Below, in pieces: positions 9,332-18,901 of a stretch of DNA of 64,000 nucleotides. A program made the position numbers and the translations under genes. The notes below the pieces were generated by a model. That model did no database searches. It was not told the origin of the DNA and was given only the letters and a program-made list of their open reading frames with translations. Every line of letters begins with the position of its first letter. Positions within the stretch are counted from its first letter, which is position 1. Source of the stretch: Cohnella lupini (lineage in GTDB: Bacteria; Bacillota; Bacilli; Paenibacillales; Paenibacillaceae); contig NZ_QRDY01000004.1 in the NCBI RefSeq assembly GCF_003386205.1, positions 310,001 to 374,000 on the forward strand. Direction: 5' to 3'.

Positions 9332-10356
9332 GACAGGATCTCCGTTTCGTTATCGGTATCGGCGTACAGAAAGCAACTGACTCTATGGTTGTCGGACAGC
9401 TGCGTCTCCGGTACTTCCCGCTTGTCGCATACGCCGGGAATGCGATCTTGGCAACGATCGAAGAATCCGCACATCGGCGGCATATTGATCGGTATAGGAA
9501 CGGTTCCTTCGATCGATTCCAACCGCTCCTTGCGGCTTCCGATCGTAGGAATAGACCGCAGCAGACCTCTTGTATAGGGGTGCTTCGGATTTTTGTAGAT
9601 TTCCCGAACCGTCGCTTGTTCGACGATTTTACCCAAGTACATGACCGCGACCTCGTCGCACATCTCCGCGACGATGCCCAGATCGTGGGTAATAAAGACG
9701 ATTGCCATGCCGAATTCCCGCTGTAGCTGCTTCATGAGGTCCAGCACTTGGGCTTGGATCGTCACATCGAGCGCCGTCGTAGGCTCGTCCGCTATGAGCA
9801 GCTCCGGTTCGCAGGAGAGCGCCATGGCGATCATCGCCCTCTGCATCATCCCGCCGGAAAATTCATGGGGATATTGATGGAACCTCTTCTCGGGATTGGA
9901 TATTCCCACGCGCTGCAAAATATCGACCGTCAGCATCGCGGCTTCCTTCTTATTCTTCGTGCGGTGCAGCAGTATCGATTCCATGATTTGGTTGCCAATC
10001 GTGTACAGCGGGGAAAAGGCCGCCATCGGCTCTTGGAATATCATCGCGATTTTGCTGCCTCTGATCGCGCGAATTTCCCGTCCGTTTCGCTTCAGCTTGA
10101 CCAAATCCACGTCTCCAAGCTTAATCGAGCCCGAGATTGCGGAGGTTTTCGGTTGAATACCAATGATGGCCTTCCCCGTAATGCTCTTCCCGCACCCGGA
10201 TTCCCCGACGATACCCAGCGTTTTCCCTCTGTATACGTTAAAGCTGACGCCATTCACCGCTTTGAGCATCCCGTGATCCGTCGGAAAATGAATGTTCAGC
10301 TCTTCCACCTGGAGCAGATCTTGCGATTGCTTTGCTGTTGCCGTTTCAGCCTTCAT
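9328..10356 (-). CDS. Oligopeptide-type ABC importer ATPase, OppD/DppD family
   Basis: 342 residues with GAGGAAG before the ATG. Walker A is GESGCGKSI, the Q-loop [11 protein letters not shown], the signature [14 protein letters not shown], Walker [13 protein letters not shown] and the switch His FITHD. The C-terminal extension (CGFFDRC ... PGVC) matches the OppD family pattern. It is translationally coupled to the OppF-like gene and lies 34 bp after the OppC-like gene, inside one minus-strand operon. Confidence 0.92.
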   Translation of the reverse strand: MKAETATAKQSQDLLQVEELNIHFPTDHGMLKAVNGVSFNVYRGKTLGIVGESGCGKSITGKAIIGIQPKTSAISGSIKLGDVDLVKLKRNGREIRAIRGSKIAMIFQEPMAAFSPLYTIGNQIMESILLHRTKNKKEAAMLTVDILQRVGISNPEKRFHQYPHEFSGGMMQRAMIAMALSCEPELLIADEPTTALDVTIQAQVLDLMKQLQREFGMAIVFITHDLGIVAEMCDEVAVMYLGKIVEQATVREIYKNPKHPYTRGLLRSIPTIGSRKERLESIEGTVPIPINMPPMCGFFDRCQDRIPGVCDKREVPETQLSDNHRVSCFLYADTDNETEILS

Positions 10357-10390
10357 CCGAATCTTCCTCGCTCAAGTAGATTGCGTTTCA

Positions 10391-11548
10391 TTATTTGTAA
10401 GGATCGGCCGCGTCGCGCAAGCCGTCTCCCAGAAAGTTAAATGCCAATACAGTAATAATTACGAAACCTAGCGGAATCAACTTCCACGGGTATAAGGCCA
10501 CATTCTCCATCTGCTGAGCTTCTTGGAGCAATACCCCCCAGCTCGCGGCGGGGGACCGGATGCCGAGTCCGAGGAAGCTCATCGCGGTTTCGCCGATAAT
10601 CATCGCCGGAATGGCGAGCGTCATCGTGACGACCAGATAGCTCATGAAGCCGGGAACCAAATGAACCCTAATAATTCTCGCGTTGCTGACGCCGGATATC
10701 CTCGCGGACATGACGTAGTCCTCGTTTCTTAACGCCATGAATTTACTGCGTACGACCCGCGCCAGTTCCGTCCATTCGATAAAAGCCATAATAATCGTAA
10801 TGTAGAAAAACATATGGACGATAGGCACCCGGGGAGGAATCGCCGCAGAAAGCGCCATCCATAACGGAAGCGTTGGAAAAGATCTAATAATTTCGATAAC
10901 CCTCTGAATGACCGTGTCGATGAATCCTCCGAAATACCCCGATATGCCGCCGATCAGCAAACCAAGGAAAAAGCTGATGCTGACGCCGACAAGCGGTATC
11001 GTGAGAGAAACCTGACTGCCTAACACGATTCTGGAAAACAAATCCCTGCCCAAGCTATCCGTTCCGAATACGAAAATCCGCCCCGGATCTTCCACTCCGA
11101 ACAGATGCACATTGCCCGGAATCAAACCTAAAAATTTATACTCCGTTCCCTTAACGAAAAATTGGATCGGATACCACTTCTGTTTGTCCTCGACGAATAT
11201 TTTTCTAAGCGTCACCGGATCGCGGCTCGACTTCAGACCGTATACGAAAGGAATAAAATGAAAGTTCCCCTGCGGGTCCACCCAATGCAATTTGGAAGGC
11301 CGACTATTTAAGTTCTCGCTGTCGTAGCTGTCCAGCCCTTGAGGAGCGATAATATTCGCGAAAATCACCATCAAATACATCATAGCCAGTACATACAAGC
11401 TGATCCTGGCCAGCTTGTGTTTCATTAGCTTGCGAAGCATGAGCTTCCAATGCGAGGCCGCGTAGTACGATTCCTCGGCGTTATTCGTCGCAGGCCTCCT
11501 GAAAAACAGCCTCGACCATGAGGTTGTGCCGCTTAACCGCGTTTTCAT
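10391..11548 (-). CDS. Oligopeptide-type ABC permease, OppC/DppC family
   Basis: 385 residues with AAGGAATGTG before the ATG. A cytoplasmic N-terminus (about 1-48) is followed by one membrane segment, then an extracellular insert of over 100 residues ([20 protein letters not shown] onward) and five further segments carrying an EAA-like loop ([20 protein letters not shown]). The long insert before a conserved [12 protein letters not shown] is usual for OppC proteins of peptide importers. It starts 3 bp after the OppB-like stop. Confidence 0.9.
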   Translation of the reverse strand: MKTRLSGTTSWSRLFFRRPATNNAEESYYAASHWKLMLRKLMKHKLARISLYVLAMMYLMVIFANIIAPQGLDSYDSENLNSRPSKLHWVDPQGNFHFIPFVYGLKSSRDPVTLRKIFVEDKQKWYPIQFFVKGTEYKFLGLIPGNVHLFGVEDPGRIFVFGTDSLGRDLFSRIVLGSQVSLTIPLVGVSISFFLGLLIGGISGYFGGFIDTVIQRVIEIIRSFPTLPLWMALSAAIPPRVPIVHMFFYITIIMAFIEWTELARVVRSKFMALRNEDYVMSARISGVSNARIIRVHLVPGFMSYLVVTMTLAIPAMIIGETAMSFLGLGIRSPAASWGVLLQEAQQMENVALYPWKLIPLGFVIITVLAFNFLGDGLRDAADPYK

Positions 11549-11551
11549 CCG

Positions 11552-12547
11552 TCACATTCCTTTTCTCATGCGTATTCGAGGATCGAGCCAAACGAGCAAT
11601 ATGTCCGAAATCAACGTTCCCAGCACGATGCACACCGCCATGAAAAGCAGCCAAGTGCCCGCCAAGTACATGTCCTGACTAAGCAGCGCTCTGTACATGA
11701 CCGGTCCTTGCAAAGGCAAGTTGAGTACGATTGCCGTAATGGTCGATCCGGTAAAGACGGCGGTCAACGACCATCCGAGCGTGCTCACGATCGGATTGAT
11801 AGCGGCTCGCACCGGATATTTCATAATGATTCTTCTCTCCGAAAGTCCTTTGGACCGTGCAGTTAACATATATGGTTTATCCATCTCGTCCAGCATTTGG
11901 GCTCTCATTACCCGAATCAATTCGGCAGTGCTTCCCAAGCCGATAACAATGACGGGAATAATCATATGCTTGAAAAAATCAACGAATTTGGCATAAGTCC
12001 AGGCCGCATCGATAAACTCGGGCGAGAAAAGTCCGAGCATGGGGTCGCCGACATAAACGTAAGATAAATACATTAAAATGATAGCCATCAGAAAATTCGG
12101 CGTAGCCATGCCGATAAAACCGAATGCCGTAAAAATGTAGTCGGCAATGGAGTATTGCCTTACCGCGCTGAATATTCCGATCGGAATCGATACCGCATAG
12201 GTAAACAACATGGAAATAATGGAAACGACAAGCGTCAGGGACATGTACTGACCGATAATCGAGGAAACAGGTCGGTTGTAGTTTAAGGAATAACCGAAAT
12301 CGCCCTTGCTGATCATTCCCCATATCCATTTCCCGTATTGAACATACCAGGCTTGATCCAAACCATACGATTCTCGCAACAATTTAAGAGCGGCTTCATC
12401 CATGACTTCCCCGCTCGTTGTCATCTTAGCGGCATAACCGCTGATGAAATCTCCGGGTGGTAGCTGAATGATAAAAAATACGATAATGGAAATTAAGATA
12501 ACGACCGGAATCATCATGATCAATCTGCGCACGATGTAACTAGACAT
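11552..12547 (-). CDS. Oligopeptide-type ABC permease, OppB/DppB family
   Basis: 331 residues. The start at 12547 (MSSYIVRRLIMMIPV) is preferred because AGAGGAACT precedes it; the longer frame to 12589 begins inside the upstream terminator. Six membrane segments can be seen with the OppB EAA-like loop (MLTARSKGLSERRIIMKYPV). A terminator lies between this gene and the binding-protein gene, so the permease and ATPase genes are probably expressed by read-through at a lower level than the binding protein. Confidence 0.92.
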   Translation of the reverse strand: MSSYIVRRLIMMIPVVILISIIVFFIIQLPPGDFISGYAAKMTTSGEVMDEAALKLLRESYGLDQAWYVQYGKWIWGMISKGDFGYSLNYNRPVSSIIGQYMSLTLVVSIISMLFTYAVSIPIGIFSAVRQYSIADYIFTAFGFIGMATPNFLMAIILMYLSYVYVGDPMLGLFSPEFIDAAWTYAKFVDFFKHMIIPVIVIGLGSTAELIRVMRAQMLDEMDKPYMLTARSKGLSERRIIMKYPVRAAINPIVSTLGWSLTAVFTGSTITAIVLNLPLQGPVMYRALLSQDMYLAGTWLLFMAVCIVLGTLISDILLVWLDPRIRMRKGM

Positions 12548-12570
12548 GGAGTTCCTCTCTTCACTACGCA

Positions 12571-12599
12571 AAAAAATGGGGGAGGACAAGCTCCCCCAT
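12571..12599 (-). terminator. Terminator/attenuator between binding-protein and permease genes
   Basis: ATGGGGGAG (12576-12584) pairs perfectly with 12591-12599 and is followed on the minus strand by seven T, 17 bp after the binding-protein stop. Its place inside an apparent operon suggests partial termination, which would keep the binding protein in excess over the membrane subunits. Confidence 0.85.
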
Positions 12600-12615
12600 C
12601 ATTTTCGTATAAAAA

Positions 12616-14598
12616 TTATTCGAAATAGAATTGTTGCGGGTGGGCAATTCCGATGCCTCTGAATTCGTCGGCGTTCACGAGAGCAGGCACGTTCTTCACG
12701 TTGTTCTTGACGACCGTGAGGTAAGGCGTTGCGGCCGTGTAACCGATCATCCATTGATTCTTCTGGTGAAGCTTAATGATTTCGTTGCTCCACTTCGTGA
12801 TTTCCTCTTTGGATTTGGCGGACTTCACCTTATCCCAATATTCCAGAATCAGCGCGACGTCGCCTTCCGGCTTTACGCCTTCTTTGCCTCCGGAAGAGGT
12901 GTACAAGCCGTAGTGACCGAACCAAGGCGTAATGACGCGCAAAGGCACAAGCTCATCCGGTCTTAAAGCTACGTCCACTAACGATACGGTTTTAACCGCA
13001 ACCGGGATTTTGTTCGCATACTTCAGGTCGAAGTAGCTGCCTTGGTCGACGATCTTCAATTCCGTCTTGATACCGGCTTGATCGTAATACTTTCTAAGCA
13101 ACTCGATGAATTTTTCGTCATCCGAACCCTTTTCCTCGTAAATCAACAAGGACAGGTTGGAGCCGTCGTCGAACGTTCTGTATTTATGATTGCCGTCCCA
13201 TTTCAAGCCGATTTCGTCGAAGAGCTTCTCGGCTTTCGCCGCGTCGAATTCCGTCCACTGCTTGTCCCATCCGTCTTGGTGACCCGGAAGGCTTGCAGGT
13301 ACGGCAGCTTGCGCCGGCACGCCGACTCCGCTCGTAATAATTTCCGACACTTCGTTGCGGTCAACGGCGACGGACAGCGCTTCTCTGAAACGAATGTCCT
13401 GGAATAGCTTGCGGAGCTTCGGATCTTCCGCCGTTTGGTTCAATTGAACCCCCGTGCTGGACCAGTTCGGCGTTGTCCAAGGGATAACGCGATACCCGCC
13501 TTTTTGCTCGTTTTCCTTAAGTACGGTGTAATCGGCGAAACTAAACTGGCTAATATCCACATTACCCGCTAACGTTTCTACCAGCTTGTGGCTAGGGTCT
13601 TGCATTTTATCCAATACGATACGATCCATGTATGGAAGCTGTTGACCTTCCGCATCCGTCTTGAAGTAATAAGGGTTACGCTCCATGATGAACCGGTTGC
13701 CGGTGGCGTCATTCGTGGCTACCCATGGGCGAAGCGTAGGACGTTGAGGGTATAACCAGTAGTAATAGCCTGTCCATTGACCAAGCGTCTTCGTATCCGC
13801 GAAGCCGTATTCCTTAGCGACTTCAAGCGCTTTGTCTTCGCCGATAAACTCGGGAAGAATCGTTTTGTAATAATGAGCCGGCGCGAAGAACCATTTGTTA
13901 TCGATGGTCAGACGCTCCAGGAATTGTACGCTGGAATGCTTGAAAGCGACTTTAACCGAGTAATCGTCCACTTTCGTGACTTCGGCTCTTTCTTTCTCTC
14001 CCGTTGCGGGATCGATAGAATAGTAGCAATCGTATAAAGCTTTACCGAACGTTTCCGGAATCAGCATGTGCTCCCAGTAGAAAACGACGTCGTCCGCGGT
14101 AAAAGGCATACCATCGGACCATTTCATACCTTGGCGCAAATGAATAACGAATTCCGTGGAATCGGCGTTCACGTCAACGCTTTTCGCCACGTTGGGCTCT
14201 ACGCCGGAGCCGTCTTGCTTGAAGCGGAACATAGGCTCTTCCGTCATCATCTCGATGCCCCATTTGTCGTCCGGACCGTTCCAAGGATTGCGCCATTCTC
14301 CGCCGTATTTACCGATGGACTCGAATACCGGCTCGATCATGACATCGGCTTTAACCGGGAGACGTTGGTCGACGGCCGGAAGAGTTCCCGCTTTAACTAA
14401 TTCTTGAAGCATAGGAGCTTCTTTGTAGTCTCCGCTGCCCGCCGTTGAAGCGGATGGAGAAGCCGAGGGTGAAACGGATTCCGATGGCGACGCGCTTTCG
14501 CTGTTCGTCGGTGCCGCGTTGTTGTTTGCCGTGCAGCCCATAATGGCCGTCATGGCAAGCAACAACACAGCGCTTGCTAACCCTAACTTTTTGCTCAC
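12616..14598 (-). CDS. Peptide-type substrate-binding lipoprotein, SBP family 5
   Basis: 660 residues from GTG at 14598 with GGAGAG before it. The lipoprotein signal ends at Cys22 (AIMGC), followed by a Ser/Ala/Pro linker to about residue 55. The family 5 core includes the typical segment around EFVIHLRQGMKWSDGMPFTADDVVFYWEH. It is about 100 residues longer than classic OppA proteins, as in many Paenibacillus relatives. It should deliver peptides or another large solute to the OppBCDF-like proteins encoded downstream. The gene lies only 35 bp after the crystallin/Vps62 gene. Confidence 0.9.
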   Translation of the reverse strand: MSKKLGLASAVLLLAMTAIMGCTANNNAAPTNSESASPSESVSPSASPSASTAGSGDYKEAPMLQELVKAGTLPAVDQRLPVKADVMIEPVFESIGKYGGEWRNPWNGPDDKWGIEMMTEEPMFRFKQDGSGVEPNVAKSVDVNADSTEFVIHLRQGMKWSDGMPFTADDVVFYWEHMLIPETFGKALYDCYYSIDPATGEKERAEVTKVDDYSVKVAFKHSSVQFLERLTIDNKWFFAPAHYYKTILPEFIGEDKALEVAKEYGFADTKTLGQWTGYYYWLYPQRPTLRPWVATNDATGNRFIMERNPYYFKTDAEGQQLPYMDRIVLDKMQDPSHKLVETLAGNVDISQFSFADYTVLKENEQKGGYRVIPWTTPNWSSTGVQLNQTAEDPKLRKLFQDIRFREALSVAVDRNEVSEIITSGVGVPAQAAVPASLPGHQDGWDKQWTEFDAAKAEKLFDEIGLKWDGNHKYRTFDDGSNLSLLIYEEKGSDDEKFIELLRKYYDQAGIKTELKIVDQGSYFDLKYANKIPVAVKTVSLVDVALRPDELVPLRVITPWFGHYGLYTSSGGKEGVKPEGDVALILEYWDKVKSAKSKEEITKWSNEIIKLHQKNQWMIGYTAATPYLTVVKNNVKNVPALVNADEFRGIGIAHPQQFYFE

Positions 14599-14633
14599 AG
14601 TAACTCTCCACTCTCTCTACGTAAATTTATCTA

Positions 14634-16133
14634 TTAATCCAGCAGAATATCGCTGGTTAATGAAGTTTTCTCTTGCGGTCCCGACGGGCCTTCGGCAAAC
14701 AGCGGTTGGCCGAAGAAGGTGCCGACTTGCGGATTACCGAAGCGCCATACCGCGCCGCCGGCCGGATTCGTGTAGTCTTTGTTCAACCAAGTCGGCCAAG
14801 CGTTTCCGAGACCGTTGCCCGTCGCTTGGTTCGGGTAATACTGGAACGCCTGAATGTTGTTCCACGTATCCCATGCCGTTCCTTGATTCGCGACGTCGGT
14901 CAGTTGATCGATGACCAACTCCTGATATACATGGACTCCCGCGTCCTTCCACATCCCATGCGACCCTTCCGCGGAATAAGCTACCGGATGCGTTCCGTTG
15001 ATCTTGTTCACTTCGTCCCATCTGTAGGTCGTTCCGAATGAATGCGATCCATAGTACACTTGCACGGGCTTCAAGTAGCTCGTGTTGTTATCTACGAATT
15101 TAGCCATTCTGACGGTGATTCGTTCCCAATCGCCGACATGGTCGCCGACTTCCGTGCCAAGCACGTTCTTGCCTAAGTCGTAAGGCGTGAATTGGAAGTA
15201 TACGAAATCGACGTTGTTATACTCCTTCTCTACCCAGAACGCATAGATAGGCGCATTGGCCAAATCGCCTGCGAAGTAAGGCAGCTTAAGCGTTAACGGA
15301 TCAAGCGTCGTTTTCGTTTTGAACTCGTATTTACCCGAGTTGGCGTTCAAGTAACGATCCACGTAAGGGAAGGTAAATTCCACGGACGACGGGAAGTAAT
15401 CTTCTCCTTGCGCAAACCAAATCCTCGGAGCGAAGGTCTGTAATAACTGGCGTTTAGCGACTTCGCTGTACGAATTGCCGGGAACGGCAACGCTTGTCGC
15501 ATCCAACGGCGAAATGGCTTCAACCTTGATGCTGGATACGTCGTCATTGAAGTCGTCCACGTACATCGTGTCGGCGGTTAATACTTTAGAGCCGCCGGAG
15601 AAATTGTAGTTCTGGTACAAGGTTACTTTATAGCCCGGCGCGATTCTCAGGGAAGAGATTTGATCGTTGCCAACGCCGGACTGCAAGGTGCTCACATCAT
15701 GATTACCGACATCGAATGGCTGTTCGGTCCCCGTGTAGGTAGCATCCGAGTAAGCCGTAACCGGCAAGTGAGTCGTTCCGATCGCTTCGACTTTGAGACT
15801 GGACGTCTGGTCGTTGAAATCTTCCACCCACGCGGAGTCCGCAGTGAATATCTTGGATCCGCCGCCGTAATTATAATTTTTATAGAGCGTTACCCTATAA
15901 CCCGGCGTTACCTTGATCGAAGAAATCTTGTCGTTTCCGATGACGGCCGCGAGCTCGTTCACGTTGTAGAAGCCGACGGATAATTCCATGGCGGTTCCCA
16001 TATAATCGACGTCCTTGTACACCGTTGCCGGGGACTGTCCAGCCGCGCTCGTTTCCTCCGAACCAACCGCGATCGTCGAGGCTACGATTGTCGTAACAAG
16101 CGCGACGGAAAACATTTTCTTCAGCATTCTCAT
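14634..16133 (-). CDS. Secreted protein with two beta/gamma-crystallin domains and a Vps62-like domain
   Basis: 499 residues with AGGAGA before the ATG. A Sec signal peptide ends near residue 31 (SAAG). Two homologous repeats at about 38-118 and 123-205 each hold a pair of Y/F-x-x-x-Y/F-x-G-type motifs followed by an SSLKV or SSIKV strand; they resemble Ca2+-binding beta/gamma-crystallin domains. From about 225 to the end, the pattern APRIWFAQGEDYFPSSVEF ... HVGDWERITVRM matches the Vps62-related family seen in fungal and bacterial secreted proteins. The molecular role is not known. It is the first gene read before the Opp-type importer, with only 35 bp between them, so it may be co-transcribed. 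Confidence 0.8.
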   Translation of the reverse strand: MRMLKKMFSVALVTTIVASTIAVGSEETSAAGQSPATVYKDVDYMGTAMELSVGFYNVNELAAVIGNDKISSIKVTPGYRVTLYKNYNYGGGSKIFTADSAWVEDFNDQTSSLKVEAIGTTHLPVTAYSDATYTGTEQPFDVGNHDVSTLQSGVGNDQISSLRIAPGYKVTLYQNYNFSGGSKVLTADTMYVDDFNDDVSSIKVEAISPLDATSVAVPGNSYSEVAKRQLLQTFAPRIWFAQGEDYFPSSVEFTFPYVDRYLNANSGKYEFKTKTTLDPLTLKLPYFAGDLANAPIYAFWVEKEYNNVDFVYFQFTPYDLGKNVLGTEVGDHVGDWERITVRMAKFVDNNTSYLKPVQVYYGSHSFGTTYRWDEVNKINGTHPVAYSAEGSHGMWKDAGVHVYQELVIDQLTDVANQGTAWDTWNNIQAFQYYPNQATGNGLGNAWPTWLNKDYTNPAGGAVWRFGNPQVGTFFGQPLFAEGPSGPQEKTSLTSDILLD

Positions 16134-16502
16134 TAACCAATCTCCTCTGCATGAAGTTTAATTTCACGTTAGCGGATACCAGTTGCATAGCTTCAGAATA
16201 TGGTATGCCATTGACATATACAACGATTTCGAACTATTAATTTTGTTAACATGTCCACCTCGATTTCATTAATTTTGTAAACGGGTTAACGCAATATAAA
16301 CTAGTAAAATATGCTGATTCAATAAGGTTTATGCCTCCGATAAAGCTCCCCGCTTGATTGCGCCGATCGCTCTTGCTTTAGATATGTCAATGATATATTT
16401 ACTCACTGAGAGAATTGTTAATTTTGTAAATCGTTTCTGTAATTAAATGTAAGATCGTGCGAAGACTGAGTTACCTGCTTAGTAAGCTATCAGGAGTCAT
16501 CT
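16134..16502. other. Non-coding upstream region of the crystallin/Vps62 gene with three direct repeats
   Basis: No gene is seen here. Three near-identical 13-mers, TTAATTTTGTWAA, occur at 16237-16249, 16269-16281 and 16418-16430 in the same direction. The first two are spaced 32 bp apart, close to three helical turns. They lie 100-300 bp before the start of the crystallin/Vps62 gene and could bind a regulator; this is inferred from repetition only. Confidence 0.45.
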
Positions 16503-16715
16503 CGGGTAAAGACCATACTTTTCCAATAACGATGTCTTTCATCGTACTTGTAAATAAAGTTCAAGTTGTAAGTTAGATAAGGATCTTTTTCATTACTATT
16601 GTTCTAACTTTGTTCTACTTCTTTCCAAAAACCGATCCATAGTGATGTTCTTCATCGTACTTTAATTCAAAAATAGCTCATTTGGTTGAATAGCGATGAT
16701 TACCATTCTACTTAC
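16503..16715 (-). repeat. Dispersed intergenic repeat, family R1, copy 2 (inverted)
   Basis: The reverse complement aligns end to end with 341-553 and 30407-30610. Shared blocks include GTAGAATGGTAATCATCGCT, ACGATGAAGAACATCACTAT, the AGTAGAACAAA block, TTAGAACAATAGTAATGAAA and a final ACCCGAG. It fills most of the intergenic space between the GntR/LacI regulator and the crystallin/Vps62 gene. No ORF is shared with the other copies. Confidence 0.75.
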
Positions 16716-16751
16716 CTTGATTCATTACCTAGTAACGCAGAACGAATACAA

Positions 16752-16811
16752 CAAAAAAACGCCCGGCTGTTACCGTTGCTTATGAGGCAACGGTTAACAG
16801 TCCGGACGTCT
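16752..16811 (-). terminator. Terminator of the GntR/LacI-type regulator gene
   Basis: A long stem (acgcccggctgttaccgttgc-type left arm at about 16759-16779 pairing with 16787-16809, with one or two bulges) is followed on the minus strand by seven T. It lies about 24 bp beyond the regulator's stop. Confidence 0.85.
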
Positions 16812-16832
16812 ATCGGCGTTCTTCAAAAATTC

Positions 16833-17987
16833 CTACTCCGCCTTTAAATCGCGGACGGATCCGCGTTCGACAATCGATGTATTTAATTTAATCGTAATGG
16901 CGCCTTCTCTCGAGTTCTCCATTCTCTTAAGAAGTCGCTTGACCGAAGCTTGTCCCAGCTGCTCCGTCGATTGCCTGGCGGTCGTCAAAGGAACGGGCAG
17001 CAGGCTTGCGAGTTGAATATCGGAAAAGCCGACGATGGATAGCTGTTCGGGAACGGTTTTGTTCAAGGAGAAAGCCGTGTATTGACAAGAAGTCGCCAAA
17101 TAATCGTCCGTGCACACCACCGCGGTCAAGGAAGGATTACTCCTAAGATAAACTTCCAGCTGCGGGTTGGCAGCATTCAGGTTATCCATGTACTCTTCCG
17201 TGCAATGCAGTAAAATATTAGGGCTGTTAATCGATAGATTACGGTCAAGCATCGCCTGTACGTAGCCTTTGTAACGATCTTCCCTGCTCGTCACTCCATC
17301 GAACGCCATCGAAATATAGCCGATCTCCTTATGGCCTTTATCGATCAAGTACTCGGTCAGGCTATAGGTCCCTTGATAATGGTCGTGATATACGCAATCG
17401 ATGCGAACTTCCCTGAAGATCCGGTCGATGATGACGAGGGGGTAATGCAGCAGGATCATCCCGAGCACCTTCTCGCTGCAAGTCTTCCTGCCCCGCGGGT
17501 ACAAAATAATGCCGTCAATGCCGTCATCGTACAGCTCCTGCAGGCATTCGCTTTCATCTTCCTTATCCATCGAAATTCGAATGATTAGATGGCAATTGGC
17601 TTTCCTTGCCTCCACTTCCGCGGAAGCGATAATGCTCGCCGTATAATCGTCCATATTCGGAAATACCATCGCGATTCTTTTCTTTGCGGTTCGCGTAGCG
17701 GCGGAGATCGCTACCGCGGGAGGCTCGTCCATGTCCGCATGCGGTTGATTACCCGACACGAAGGTGCCTCTTCTCGCCAGTCGGTAGACGGTTCCTTCCT
17801 TCGCCAAAATTTCCAACGCAAGCTTCGTCGTCATTCGGCTGACCGAATAGAGCTTGGCTAATTCGCCTTCCGAAGGAACCGGATCGTGAGGTTGCAGCTT
17901 CCTGCGCCGAATTTCCTCTTTGACCTTCTCGGCCGTTTGCACGTAAAGCAATGGTTTTCGTTCCGATTTATGGGCTTGGGACTTCAT
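16833..17987 (-). CDS. GntR/LacI hybrid transcriptional regulator (AraR-like)
   Basis: 384 residues. The start at 17987 is chosen for the GAGGGGAT site before it; the frame extends to 18023 without one. The N-terminus has a GntR winged helix (about 18-80: VPSEGELAKLYSVSRMTTKLALEIL ... GTFV). Residues 105-380 form a LacI-type periplasmic-binding fold (RIAMVFPNMDDYTASIIASA, TAVVCTDDYLA). This is the AraR arrangement, in which a sugar releases the protein from DNA. No sugar genes adjoin it and its targets cannot be seen here. Neighbours on both sides are separate units. Confidence 0.9.
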   Translation of the reverse strand: MKSQAHKSERKPLLYVQTAEKVKEEIRRRKLQPHDPVPSEGELAKLYSVSRMTTKLALEILAKEGTVYRLARRGTFVSGNQPHADMDEPPAVAISAATRTAKKRIAMVFPNMDDYTASIIASAEVEARKANCHLIIRISMDKEDESECLQELYDDGIDGIILYPRGRKTCSEKVLGMILLHYPLVIIDRIFREVRIDCVYHDHYQGTYSLTEYLIDKGHKEIGYISMAFDGVTSREDRYKGYVQAMLDRNLSINSPNILLHCTEEYMDNLNAANPQLEVYLRSNPSLTAVVCTDDYLATSCQYTAFSLNKTVPEQLSIVGFSDIQLASLLPVPLTTARQSTEQLGQASVKRLLKRMENSREGAITIKLNTSIVERGSVRDLKAE

Positions 17988-18098
17988 CCGGCTATCCCCT
18001 CGACTCTTAAATGTCAATAACATTGAAATATCAACTGTATACTAACAAATATAAGGCGAGGTTGCTACTTAATCTTAATAAGTCCGCGGGATTCGGAA

Positions 18099-18884
18099 TT
18101 AAAGCTTCCGGCCGGTCTCGGCTTTCCTTGCTACGATCATAAATCTTACGCCCGTTTGATATCCGTATTTCAGATATTGCAAGGACCGTCTGTATCCCGG
18201 AAAATAATCGCGCCTGCTCGTCTCGAGGATGAATCCCAGCTTCTCGAGCGCTGTCTCGTCCGCTTCGGGACGTAACACCTGCGTGAAAGGCAGTCGGTCT
18301 AACGACGACCGATCTTTTCTGGTCCGTCTACCCATTCTTCGCTCCGTCAACAAGATGAGAACCCAAGACAACGCAAACCATAGCCTATATTTTAAATCTT
18401 TCCGCTCATCGAATAAATAATTGCCGTCGAACACGACCAACCTTCCACCCGGCTTCAGAATGCGATGCCATTCGGCATAGGCGCCAGCCGGGTCCGGCAA
18501 AGTCCATACGACGTCCCGGCAAACGACGGCATCGTAGGAATCGTCGCTCTCGCGATACAAATCCGAGGTATCCCCTTCATAGACCGGCACGTCGATTCCC
18601 GCTTCCCGAAAGTTGCGGGCTGCCGTCTCGACCATGCCGGGCGAGGCATCGACCGCCGTAGGCCGGTGCCCCATTTCAGTCAGCAGCAAGGAGAAAAATC
18701 CGGGTCCGGTTCCCGCATCCAGCACGCGCCGGTCTTTATGCAATCCCAACCCTTCCTGCAGAAGCTCTCTCCAAATCCGCACCGATCGTCGATTATGTAG
18801 CTGCGATTTTACGACCTTATCGTAACTTGCGGCTCCGGAGGTCCAATAATCGGATATGTCCTTTAGCGGCATTTCCGTCACCAC
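18099..18884 (-). CDS. Class I SAM-dependent methyltransferase
   Basis: 261 residues if read from the GTG at 18884; GTG 18881 and ATG 18872 are alternatives, and the AGAGGG site suits the ATG almost as well. Motif I is VLDAGTGPGFFS (about 54-65), the acidic residue of motif II is in AVDAS, and a later motif is LKPGGRLVVFDG. A hydrophobic stretch (LWFALSWVLILL) near residue 170 is unusual. It is the last gene of a six-gene importer operon, 17 bp after the binding-protein gene. The position suggests that it modifies the imported ligand or a related small molecule, but the substrate is unknown. Confidence 0.85.
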   Translation of the reverse strand: MVTEMPLKDISDYWTSGAASYDKVVKSQLHNRRSVRIWRELLQEGLGLHKDRRVLDAGTGPGFFSLLLTEMGHRPTAVDASPGMVETAARNFREAGIDVPVYEGDTSDLYRESDDSYDAVVCRDVVWTLPDPAGAYAEWHRILKPGGRLVVFDGNYLFDERKDLKYRLWFALSWVLILLTERRMGRRTRKDRSSLDRLPFTQVLRPEADETALEKLGFILETSRRDYFPGYRRSLQYLKYGYQTGVRFMIVARKAETGRKL

Positions 18885-18901
18885 CCTCTTGAATAGTCGT
18901 T

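Noticed and set aside
8732..9577. 281-residue plus-strand open frame
   Set aside because: It is antisense to both Opp-type ATPase genes and has no domain signal.
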